From Trichobilharzia regenti (Eukaryota; Platyhelminthes; Trematoda; Strigeidida; Schistosomatidae): a stretch of DNA of 64,000 nucleotides. The position numbers and the translations under genes were made by a program. The stretch is from assembly GCA_944472135.2 (NCBI GenBank), contig OX235267.1, positions 34,627,312 to 34,691,311 on the forward strand, read 5' to 3'. Every line of letters begins with the position of its first letter. Within the stretch, counting starts at the first letter, position 1. Shown here one piece after another: positions 41,578 to 51,483 of this stretch. The notes under the pieces were generated by a model. The model was not told the DNA's origin. It saw only the letters and a program-made list of their open reading frames with translations, and searched no databases.

Positions 41578-43816
41578 CAGTCATCCAATCCAATATCGTT
41601 TTTACGAGCTAGTATAAACCAATTTGATTTCTTTGGGCTCGCTTCTTGATTGTGAGGTATAGGTTCCTGATCTCCGGTAAACTTCTGCGTAGCTTGTCCC
41701 GCCACTCGACTGTCATAGCTTTGGTTGACTCCAAAGGGAAAACTGCTGGGATTAATTATATGTGGTCTGTAGTATGAGGTATGTCAAGACTGTTACTACT
41801 GTGATTGGAGTTGATCCTTTCGCCAGTTAGTCCTTCGGTATCGTCGATAAGAGAAAAGAGATAGTAATAATAATAATAGATATAATTAGTGAATTTATTC
41901 AGACTAAGAGACAGAAACGGAAATAGGAAAGCGTAGCAACAGTCAGCTCATTAAGTTTGAAGAATAATATATATCTATATCGGTAATAATAATAGTAATA
42001 GTAATTATAATATTAATAAGTTGTCAGGAGAGTAAGACGGGAGAGAATGTAAAGAAGTAAAACGACGAGTTTAATTATCTACCCTGATTGGTGTACGCGA
42101 TTTTAAGGAGATAGGCCATTTGGATGCAGTCCTTGTATCGCTGCATGGTTGTCCAGCCTTCGCTTAAAGGCGTCCAAAGACGGTGCCATAGCTACATCTG
42201 CCGGTAAGGAATTCCAGGGACGGCAAACCCGCAGTGAAAGGAAGTGGGAGCGCACCCGGGTCCTTGCCCTCTGGTGAGCTATCCTTCTGGGATTTCCACG
42301 TGGGAGCCTTTATCTACTCAATGGCAGAACACCTTTGTTTGGGTGATTCTGGTCATTTGTTATTTTGTAGGCAGTAATCAAATCCCCCCTAAGCCGACGG
42401 TAACTAAGTGTGAACAGGCCTAATTTCTTCAGCCTTTCATCATATGGTTTGTTTTGGAGACCAACCACTCCTTTTGTTGCCCGTCGTTGGACTCTTTCCA
42501 AGAGGTTGGCGTCTCTTCTCAGCATTGGGGGTGCAATAATATTATGCACCTCAAGGTGTGGCCTGACGTATGTTTTGTACAACCTTAGAAAGAGCTCAGG
42601 AGTGAGTGCACCTAACTGTCTATGCGTAAAGTGTATGACCGCATATGCCCTCGCTACATCCCCTGTGTAATTTACGCTTGTGTCCATTTTTTCCGTTAGA
42701 ACTAGACCTAAGTCGCGTTTCGACGTTGTGCAGGACAAGCTTTCATTGCACAGGGTGTAACTTGCATTCTGCAGTCTACAGGTGCGCAACTTCACTACTT
42801 TGCACTTTTTCAAGTTGAAAGTCATGCCATTGGCCACCGCCCAGTCTTCCAGAAGGTTTAGGTCTTCCTGTAGCCTATCTGAGTCCTCCGGACACTTTAT
42901 CGCCCTCCATATTTTTACGTCGTCAGCGTACAGGAGTGTCGGGCAGCTCAGACGGCGTGGTAGATCATTGATAAAAATCAAAAACATCAGTGGTCCTAGG
43001 ATAGAACCCTGCGACACTCCTGATGACGATCTGTGCCAAGATGATCGAACTCGGTTAACCTTAGTGCAAAATTGCCTGTCGGCTAGGTAGTCCTTCAACC
43101 ATGACAGAAGTGGCTCACCTATGCCTGCCTGGCTTATTTTATGTAGGAGAAGGTCATGGTGAACAGTGTCAAATGCCTTCTCAAAGTCTAGGAAGACCAC
43201 ATGGACTGGTACGTTCATATCCCAGCATGATGTCCAGTCGTGCTAAGCTGACAGTAGGTTAGTAACGCAGGATCTGCTTTTTCTGAAACCATGTTGGGCT
43301 TCATGTAGTATATTAGTCCTATCGAAATATTCCCTGATGTGGTCGTCAATAATACTTTCCAGCACTTTTGATACCACTGGGAGTAGAGCTACTGGTCTAT
43401 AACTAGTAGCGTTTGGCCTGTCCCCACCTTTGAAGATTGGAGAAAAGATGGCTCTTTTCCACTCCCTTGGCAGTGTCTCCGAATCCATTGAGTGTTGGAG
43501 CAAGTCGCACAGGGGTCTACAGAGAGCTTCGGCGCACTGTTTCAGAACAGATGGCCTGATGTCGTCACAGCCTGGGGACTTCCTAGGTGTGAGTCGCTGT
43601 AGCTTCCTTAGTACCATTGCGGGGCCTATTTGGGGAGTAGTCGCTAGGTCTTCCTCATTTGAATTGGTGGTGCCACCATTTTGGTCCGTAACTGTAATAT
43701 CCACATTGCTGTTTAGCTATTTGGCGAAAGCTGAGCTGAATGTTTTAGCCATCTCCAGACTAGTGAGATATTGACCATTTGGGCCTACTAAGGCGCATGC
43801 CTCTTGGTTTGTCGGT
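41578..43816 (-). mobile_element. CR1-type LINE, 3' part, duplicated copy 1
   Basis: 3'UTR at 41578-42300 and RT coding at 42310-43704. It is nearly identical to 45331-47577, including the junction with PLE sequence on the left, so it arose by tandem duplication and not by a separate insertion. It ends abruptly at 43816 inside the region between endonuclease and RT. Confidence 0.9.
42310..43704 (-). pseudogene. CR1-type reverse transcriptase with one nonsense codon
   Basis: Two frames in the same phase (43243-43704 and 42310-43218) are separated by a TAG at 43240-43242 where the sister copy has TGG. Motifs: [116 protein letters not shown] and RRLRGDLITAYKI near the end, typical of CR1-clade elements such as SR1. 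Apart from the stop it is intact, so the gene is a very recent casualty. Confidence 0.85.
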
Positions 43817-44113
43817 TATTTTTTATTATAGCTTGAAACCATACATTATCGATAAGATTTTATTTTGTTAAATCACACAGTGCTGTACAGTTATATTAAC
43901 TGATGACGTTTCGAGCACAAACTATTGCTCATAATCATTTGAAGTTACTCACACAACTTTGTTCTTTCATTTATATACATGTGTGGAATCGATCAGATAT
44001 TGGATTAAAAATCAATGTGAGATAGTGTACACTCAGAAATAACAATACAAGTGTTGTTGATCAATTGCAATTAGATGGGAAAAGGGACGAGTGTTTTTTA
44101 CAGTCATAATATG
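43817..44113 (-). repeat. Inverted PLE 3' end, second copy (part a)
   Basis: Same sequence as 41138-41446, here joined on its left to the cut end of the first CR1 copy. The joint at 43816/43817 is the tandem duplication breakpoint. The repeat is then interrupted by about 1.08 kb. Confidence 0.9.
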
Positions 44114-44998
44114 TGAGTACTATCAAATGTCCACTTGCCACCGGAATGTCGTGTTATTTTATGGTGGCTGCAACCTCATCCGACAATTATTTTTCAAGTG
44201 ATCAGGTTTAGTTAGTCATATGATAATACCGTTTGTTGTTTTAACACCAAGCCTTTAACGTGCTGTCGTTTTCATTGGTCAAGTTATATGAGTTTTCCAT
44301 ACTAGCAGGATGTGGCTTAACTCAGTGACGTCCCAAGCTGTCAGCCAAGCAGAACTAAAGGAAATGAGAACTAGAACAAAAAAATTCTGCAGTGTATTGA
44401 GGTAGTTTGGCAGAGGTAATCATGCTAGTTCAGAAAATAACATGGTTCGGTTATGCATACCCTCTGTGGTGGCGTATCCTAACTTTCATCATCAGTTAAG
44501 TGGTCATATAGAGGGCTTATAAGCCAGTGTTTGCCGCATATACTTACTGACAGAGAAGTATAATCACTCTCATGAAAAAATGAAATAGAAATATGTGAGT
44601 AACTGATCTGAACGTAAAAAATCAGTTCATGTGTGAGCAGCTGTAGTTGTATGAGTGATATAAAGCATTCATGATAAAAGAAATGAAAAATTAACGGTGG
44701 TGTTAATTTGTAATTCAGCAAAAAGTGAATGTAATTTGCGTATTCATAAGTCATATCACTTATGTTCTTCAAACATCGCTTCTAGCTGCTCTCTGAGCAT
44801 CACCAACCGAACTCAATATTTCTACATATGATTCAAATCAAAAGCTAGATTCATTTAGGAAGTAATGCAAGTCGAGCATTACGGCTTATATACAAGTATA
44901 TATAAATCAGTCCGCTTAATAATAAAGATTTCAACGAATCATCTTTTCCGTACACTGTAGGCTGCAGGAAATTACTGTGACATTTTTCTGTGAGAATG
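44114..44998. other. Unrecognised 885-bp insert in the PLE end
   Basis: Absent from the matching place in the first duplicate (41446). No coding match or repeat partner was found in the window. SINE-III follows at its right end. Confidence 0.4.
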
Positions 44999-45195
44999 CA
45001 TGTGCGTCGGTGTCACAGTGGTTAGGATTCTCGCCGACCATGCACATGGTCCGGGGTTCGAGCCCACGCCGGCGCACACCTGATATCTATGGTCGGCCTG
45101 CAAAATTTGGGCTACCGATATCCATGCTGAAAATTCCATACTTGTACCAAAAATACAGTGTGGAATCAAGCTGTAAATCAAAAATCAAAAAAATA
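44999..45195 (+). mobile_element. SINE-III
   Basis: GTGCGTCGGTGTCACAGTGG head, B-box GGGGTTCGAGCCC, tail CAAGCTGTAAATCAAAAATC with an A-rich end. Close to the copies at 9901 and 24338. It lies only in the second duplicate, so it arrived after or with the 44114 insert. Confidence 0.85.
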
Positions 45196-45197
45196 AA

Positions 45198-45330
45198 ATG
45201 TTGTGTTTCAGTGTGTTTGAATTGAAATAGAATTTTAAGATTATTTATCCTCTTCTGATTTGACTGATGGCAATAATACGAGTGTTACTGATCAACTATA
45301 ATCAGATGGGAAATACGACGAGTGTTTTAA
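45198..45330 (-). repeat. Inverted PLE 3' end, second copy (part b)
   Basis: Continues the PLE end from 44113 after the insert; about 13 bases present at 41447-41459 are missing at the joint. It runs to the CR1 insertion point, as in the first copy. Confidence 0.9.
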
Positions 45331-46063
45331 CAGTCATCCAATCCAATATCGTTTTTACGAGCTAGTATAAACCAATTTGATTTCTTTGGGCTCGCTTCTT
45401 GATTGTGAGGTATAGGTTCCTGATCTTCGGTAAACTTCTGCGTAGCTTGTCCCGCCACTCGACTGTCGTAGCTTTGGTTGACTCCAAAGGGAAAACTGCT
45501 GGGATTAATTATATGTGGTCTGTAGTATGAGGTATGTTAAGACTGTTACTACTGTGATTGGAGTTGATCCTTTCGCCAGTTAGTCCTTCGGTATCGTCGA
45601 CAAGAGAAAAGAGATAGTAATAATAATAATAGATATAATTAGTGAATTTATTCAGACTAAGAGACAGAAACGGAAATAGGAAAGCGTAGCAACAGTCAGC
45701 TCATTAAGTTTGAAGAATAATATATATCTATATCGGTAATAATAATAGTAATAGTAATTATAATATTAATAGGTTGTCAGGAGAGTAAGACGGGAGAGAA
45801 TGTAAAGAAGTAAAACGACGAGTTTAATTGTCTACCCCTGAATGGTGTACGCGATTTTAAGGAGATAGGCCATTTGGATGCAGTCCTTGTGTCGCTGCAT
45901 AGTTGTCGAGCCTTCGCTTAAAGGCGTCCAAAGACGGTGCCCTAGCTACACCTGCCAGTAAGGAATTCCAGGGACGGCAATCGTGCAGTGAAAGGAAGTG
46001 GGAGTGCACCCGGGTCCTTGCCCTCTGGTGAGCTATCCTTCTGGGATTTCCACGTGGGAGCCT

Positions 46064-48652
46064 TTATCTACTCAATGGCAGAACACCTTTATTTGGATGA
46101 TTCTGGTCATTTGTTATTTTGTAAACAGTAATCAAATCCCCCCTAAGCCGATGGTAACTAAGTGTGAACAGGCCTAATTTCTTCAGCCTTTCATCATATG
46201 GTTTGTTTTGAAGACCAACCACTCCTTTTGTTGCCCGCCGTTGGACTCTTTCCAAGAGGTTGGCGTCTCTTCTCAGCATTGGGGGTGCAATAATATTATG
46301 CACCTCAAGGTGTGGCCCGACGTATGTTTTGTACAACCTTAGATAGAGCTCAGGAGTGAGTGCACCTAACTGTCTATGCGTAAGGTGTATGACCGCATAT
46401 GCCCTCGCTACATCCCCTGTGTAATTTACGCTTGTGTCCATTTTTTCCGTTAGAACTAGACCTAAGTCGCGTTCCGACGTTGTGCAGGACAAGCTTTCAT
46501 TGCACAGGGTGTAACTTGCATTCTGCAGTCTACAGGTGCGCAACTTCACTACTTCGCACTTTTTCAAGTTGAAAGTCATGCCATTGGCCACCGCCCAGTC
46601 TTCCAGAAGGTTTAGTTCTTCCTGTAGCCTATCTGAGTCCTCCGGACACTTTATCGCCCTCCATATTTTTTCACGTCGTCAGCGTATAGGAGTGTCGGGC
46701 AGCTCAGACGGCGTGGTAGATCATTGATAAAAATCAGAAACATCAGTGGTCCTAGGATAGAACCCTGCGACACTCCTGATGACGATCTATGCCAAGATGA
46801 TCGAACTCGGTTAACCTTAGTGCAAAATTGCCTGTCAGCTAGGTAGTCCTTCAACCATGACAGAAGTGGCTCACCTATACCTGCCTGGCTTATTTTATGT
46901 AGGAGAAGGTCATGGTGAACAGTGTCAAATGCCTTCTCAAAGTCTAGGAAGACCACATGGACTGGTACATTCATATCCCAGCATGATGTCCAGTCGTCCC
47001 AAGCTGACAGTAGGTTAGTAACGCAGGATCTGCTTTTTCTGAAACCATGTTGGGCTTCATGTAGTATATTAGTCCTATCGAAATATTCCCTGATGTGGTC
47101 GTCAATAATACTTTCCAGCACTTTTGATACCACTGGGAGTAGAGCTACTGGTCTATAACTAGTAGCGTTTTGCCTGTCCCCACCTTTGAAGATTGGAGAA
47201 AGGATGGCTCTTTTCCACTCCCTTGGTAGTGTCTCCGAATCCATTGAGTGTTGGAGCAAGTCGCACAGGGGTCTACAGAGAGCTTCGGCGCACTGTTTCA
47301 GAACAGATGGCCTGATGTCGTCACAACCTGGGGACTTCCTAGGTGTGAGTCGCTGTAGCTTCCTTAGTACTATTGCGGGGCCTATTTGGGGAGTAGTCGC
47401 TAGGTCTTCCTCATTTGAAATGGTGGTGCCACCATTTTGGTCCGTAACTGTAATATCCACATTGCTGTTTAGCTATTTGGCGAAAGCTGAGCTGAATGTT
47501 TTAGCCATCTCCAGACTAGTGAGATATTGACCATTTGGGCCTACTAAGGCGCATGCCTCTTGGTTTGTCGGTTTTCTTTCCGACATGAATCGGTACAAGC
47601 TTTTGGGGTTTGCTAGGAGTTTTTTGGCAAGGTTAGCCTGGAATGACCTCCTGTCCCTCCTGACTCTTGCATTACACCGGTTCCTGAGTTCGAGGTATGC
47701 ATCGTGGTCGGTCTGACTCTTAGGTACACGCCACGTAAACCAAGCCTTCTGCTTTGCTTGCAAATACGTTGTGTGCCTCTCTTTAACCATGACCTCTTTC
47801 TCTTGGGCTGTGTTGTGACTAAAGCGACGGTATCCGAGATTGCTATATGAATAATCTTTTTTACCACTTCCCAGTGTTCATCCACAGATAGGTCGTCCCA
47901 TGCTAAGGGCCAGTCTGCGTCGGACAAGAGCCTCCGCATTTCAGCATAGTCAGCCTTGCTGTAGCACAGACATGGTCGCGTAACATCCCACTGCAAACGC
48001 TCACGGAGAACAAGATCGAAACCTATGACTGCATGGTCACTGCTTCCTAGAGGAGTCATGATCTGGACCTTTCCGACGAGTAGTTGGTCACTAGTTAGAA
48101 TATAGTCTAGTTTTGATGACTTTCCACTAGGGCCCCACCTAGTGTCGTCTCCAACATTCTCAGTCAGTCCTGTGTTTCGAATGGTTTGCAGTAGGTTTCG
48201 GTCACATTTTCCCTTAGCACACCCGGAGCCGAGGTTCAGTGATGGAGCATTGAAATCTCCAGCTATGGTGATTTGGTCGTAGCCCGAATCTCGTATCCAT
48301 GTGATAGAGCTGAGCAGTAGCTGATTGTGCTCTGCCCCACAGATGGGAGATCGGTAGATGCCACTAAGTGCTTGGTGTGGCCTACGGTGAAATGACACCA
48401 TATGGAGTCTGGGAGTTCAATAAGTGGTGGGTCCGTTGCGCGCACACATTTAAGTTGCCTATCAAAGTATATAGCAACTCCACCTCCTTCCTTATTATCC
48501 CTGTCTCTTCTGACCAATACCATATCACCAATACTGATTTCATTGTCGGCGATAGTGGGATTTAGCCACGTTCCAGTGAGAATGATTATTTTCAGTTGAA
48601 GGTGTGCTTGGAGATTTCGAAGTTCACCTACTTTTCCTCTCAGCCCCCTCAT
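46064..48652 (-). pseudogene. CR1-type ORF2: endonuclease and reverse transcriptase, frame-broken
   Basis: Minus-strand pieces: 48263-48652 (endonuclease start, IIILTGTWLNPTIADNEI, EGGGVAIYFDRQ), 47613-48401 (AGDFNAPSLN, SSKLDYILTSDQ, GSSDHAVIGFDL), 47473-47790 (ELRNRCNARVRRDRRSFQ linker), 46651-47460 (RT up to YADDVK) and 46064-46591 (thumb and C-terminus). The frame is lost after YADDVK where the T run at 46667-46673 is longer than in copy 1, which still reads [13 protein letters not shown]. Other breaks lie near 48400 and 47800. The catalytic GDFN, SDH and YADD residues are all still visible. Confidence 0.85.
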
Positions 48653-48689
48653 ATTGCAATATAGGCAACTGACAGTGAGTCTAACAACC

Positions 48690-49228
48690 TCAGAGTGTTG
48701 TGGGGTAGTTTACGTGAAACCATCTGCTGGTGGGGGACTTGATGTTGGGACTGTTTGACCGATTCCGATAGAACCGGCCTGTAGTAGTTTTTTCAATGGA
48801 TTTAGGCAGGATACTTAGGTGACACAGGCTGTTATTCTCAGAACTGCATTGCTCTAGTGTCACTGAAGCTTGAGGACGTATTAAAGCCTCAGTTTGCTGC
48901 CTCCTTATAGTTCGGGGTCTGCTTTCGCAGCATCGAATGTGTCCTTCTATTTTTCCTTTGGTCTCATACCACCGTTGCAGTGCTATGAACAACTGCTCCG
49001 GGGAGTTGAATGTTACACTTAGCAGTTTTGGAGAGCTAATCAGTGTAATATGAGCGGGGCAAGGTAGTCGAAAAATGGAGATGGCTCCAGAAGCGCCAAG
49101 GGCCATCTGAGATGGCAGCCATCTCCATTGCTGTACGTCGTGCATGTGTTTTTCACAAGCAGTGCCGGTTTCCAGCTCCGGAACACCGTGTACCACCACA
49201 GAGCTGGAAGGCATCAGTTCCGGTGATG
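48690..49228 (-). pseudogene. CR1-type ORF1 C-terminal fragment
   Basis: Minus-strand frame gives SSVVVHGVPELETGTACEKH, VQQWRWLPSQMALGASGAIS and LLSVTFNSPEQLFIALQRWY, an RNA-binding-like ORF1 segment also present at 57740-58150. The first 36 codons of the open frame to the right belong to PLE sequence. The 5' end of the LINE is lost here. Confidence 0.65.
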
Positions 49229-49375
49229 TTATGATGTGTTTGAATTGAAATAAATTTTTAATATTATTTATTATCCTCTTCTGATTTGACCTGCGGTAAT
49301 AATATCTTCCATATATCTGGTATTTGCATTGAGTCATTTCTGTTGCATGTGTTGGGTGTAGACTCGATAAATAAG
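49229..49375 (-). repeat. Inverted PLE 3' end, inner part
   Basis: Reverse complement of 56950-57096. With 41107-41577 it makes up one inverted copy of the PLE 3' end lying 5' of the PLE body, interrupted by the CR1. Confidence 0.9.
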
Positions 49376-50324
49376 GATGATGAAAAAATGGTTAGTTTTG
49401 ATGTAACTAGTCTTTACACTAATATAGCAGTCAATACGGCCTTAGAAGCAGTCAAAAAAGAACTAACTGCGGGTCCTGAACTCAATCATAGGACAAAGCT
49501 GCCCACTGAAGAAATTATTTTAGGGATTTAGTTATGCCTCACATCTACTATCTTTAAATTCCAAGGTAAAATACATAGACAAACAGAAGGTGTAGCAATG
49601 GGATCACCAATATCCCCTATTGTAGCAGACATATTTATGGACAGCTGGGAAAGTAGTGCTCTCAATACGTTTAATCCTACTCCAAAAATATGGTGGAGAT
49701 ATGTGGATGACACTTTCACAGTGTTAAAACAGAACATATCTCTAGCTTCTTGAAACATATAAACTCACTGATAAGGGGAAGCGGAAAATGAACAAGAAGA
49801 ATTAGCTATTTTAGATTGTAAAATAAAACGAATAGAAGGAGGTAAACTGCACACTAGCGTTTACAAAAAGCCAACGCATTCTAATAGATATTTAGACTGT
49901 AACTGTCTGTGAAGGCAGGCCTAGTTAAGTGTCTAACAAACCGAGTAGTAGCACTAAGTAGCACAGAAAAAGACCTAAATGATGAAATAAAGCAGATAGA
50001 AGAAGCGTTGATGTTGAATAAATATCCTATAAAATTTATTAGGAAGATAAGTAAAGACCGAAAGCAAAATAAAAATAATGGTGAAACTATTAATGGTAAC
50101 ACAAATAAGAAAGAACATAAATCATCCACTGTTATACCATATAAAGAAGGGACATCTGAGGCCTTACGTGGGATTCTTAATAAAGCAGGAATTAGGGTGG
50201 CATTCAAACCTACAAACTCACTCAGAGACAAGCTCTGTAGGCTAAAAGACCCGGTGGATCCAATTAAAAAAATAATTTAGTTGACAAATACCCTGCAATG
50301 ACTGTGAGGTCAACTACGTAGGTC
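49376..50324 (+). pseudogene. Penelope-like element: RT palm to GIY-YIG start
   Basis: The reading starts MVSFDVTSLYTNIAVNTALE, then after a stop at 49529-49531 continues as FQGKIHRQTEGVAMGSPISP, IVADIFMDSWE and the catalytic WWRYVDDTFTVLKQ (YVDD). Next come LAILDCKIKR, KLHTSVYKKPTHSNRYLD and GLVKCLTNRVVALSS, and finally IPCNDCEVNYVG, the first strand of the GIY-YIG domain. There are several stops and a +1 shift near 50279. The N-terminal RT part is missing; the element begins at the joint with its own inverted 3' end. At 50325 a CR1 element cuts the GIY-YIG domain in two. Confidence 0.85.
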
Positions 50325-50382
50325 CTCGTACAACGTTCTCGCTTACAATCTGCCTGATCGGACGCCTCTGGACAAAATCAAA

Positions 50383-51483
50383 GTGACATGTCTCCAAGCG
50401 TGTGGCATGCCATCAGCGAATTGCCACCTAATCAGACTCAGGAAAAAATCAGGAAAGTATACTTGCCCTGTGCTGTTTAAATTCAGTAGTCCTAATGATG
50501 CTAGGAAATTTCAGTCGTCAAATAAGTTAATTAGTTCATCCACACCTTATGGTAATATTAAACTTGCCCATGACCTAACGCCATGTCAAAGACGTAGCCG
50601 CGCAAGTGTACCAAGTGTCGCAAAAACTTACGTAACAGCAGAATGTCCTATAGAAGACTCTGTCGCCTTAAACTTGAGTAAACCTAATGGTACAGACATA
50701 CATGAAATACTCTTAAATAATAAAAATTTACCTAGTAAACTCAACGATGAAGCAACTACGGTCATAGACTTAGATGCATCTTCAGAGTTATGCTCGCTAG
50801 CCACATCACCATCAGCCGCTAATACCACTACCAACGTTAAGCAAAAGACTAAGCTCGAGCATGTAGCATTAAGCATATCCTCCCCGAGCAGCACTCAGAT
50901 TAGTGAGCATACAAAACGAAGTAAAATAACCCTGCCATCCAGAATACCTGTACTCAAACACATCACTGATAGGTTTCTCAGCAGCGAACCAGATAACATT
51001 AACTTAAGCGACCCCAATCATACCACTAAACCAGGGAAGCAGAATAAGCCCTCATACCGCCATAAATCTAACGTCAATGAAAAGAGAGGTAACCCGCCGA
51101 TTCATCCAACATCAAACAAGTCTTCGTCCGATAGACACAACAGACGCTATATGTCTGGGCACCCTAAAAATAAGTCGAAGCCCGACGGGCAGGCATACAC
51201 CTACCCCGACACAACTTTCCAATCTATGGCTACTATAGACAAAAGTTTGATCCAGGGACCTCTACAACAAGGAACAAGTGCGCTAGGCATGTTTCCTAAA
51301 GGTGGCCTTTTGACTCACCACATCCCCGAAAACCATCGCATACAGACCACCCAAGACCGTCAATGGACTAATATTTACGAAAATAACTTAAACACACAAA
51401 ATATTAGTCATAACTGCGATACACGTAACTCTACCCCAGCATACTATCCACAAGGAATACCTACCTCCCCCCATCCAATCTAA
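50383..51483 (+). CDS. CR1-type ORF1 protein, N-terminally truncated
   Basis: LINE ORF1 proteins bind the element's RNA and help reverse transcription as chaperones. The frame is really open from 50325; GTG at 50383 is not a true start. Near the N-terminus, CHLIRLRKKSGKYTCPVLFK then FSSPNDARKFQSS and KLAHDLTPCQRR resemble the RRM-like fold found in CR1 and L2 ORF1 proteins (the DLTPxQR block is typical). The rest is Ser/Thr/Asn/Pro-rich and basic, with no zinc knuckle seen. It ends at TAA 51481-51483, overlapping the open ORF2 frame by about 90 bases. Confidence 0.7.
   Translation: MTCLQACGMPSANCHLIRLRKKSGKYTCPVLFKFSSPNDARKFQSSNKLISSSTPYGNIKLAHDLTPCQRRSRASVPSVAKTYVTAECPIEDSVALNLSKPNGTDIHEILLNNKNLPSKLNDEATTVIDLDASSELCSLATSPSAANTTTNVKQKTKLEHVALSISSPSSTQISEHTKRSKITLPSRIPVLKHITDRFLSSEPDNINLSDPNHTTKPGKQNKPSYRHKSNVNEKRGNPPIHPTSNKSSSDRHNRRYMSGHPKNKSKPDGQAYTYPDTTFQSMATIDKSLIQGPLQQGTSALGMFPKGGLLTHHIPENHRIQTTQDRQWTNIYENNLNTQNISHNCDTRNSTPAYYPQGIPTSPHPI

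Larger units (their letters stand above)
45331..49228 (-). mobile_element. CR1-type LINE, 3.9 kb, duplicated copy 2
   Basis: The longer partner of 41578-43816. From right to left on the minus strand: part of ORF1, endonuclease, RT and 3'UTR. It is inserted in the inverted PLE 3' end: PLE sequence stops at GAGTGTTTTAA (45330) and resumes at TTATGATGTG (49229), with about 30 PLE bases missing. Confidence 0.9.

Noticed and set aside
44977..45225. Frames over SINE-III copies (also 9900-10205 and 24334-24573)
   Set aside because: The shared peptide (VAQWLGFSPT-like) comes from the tRNA-like SINE head, not from a gene.
50628..50894. Minus-strand frame within CR1 ORF1
   Set aside because: Shadow of ORF1 composition, no motif.
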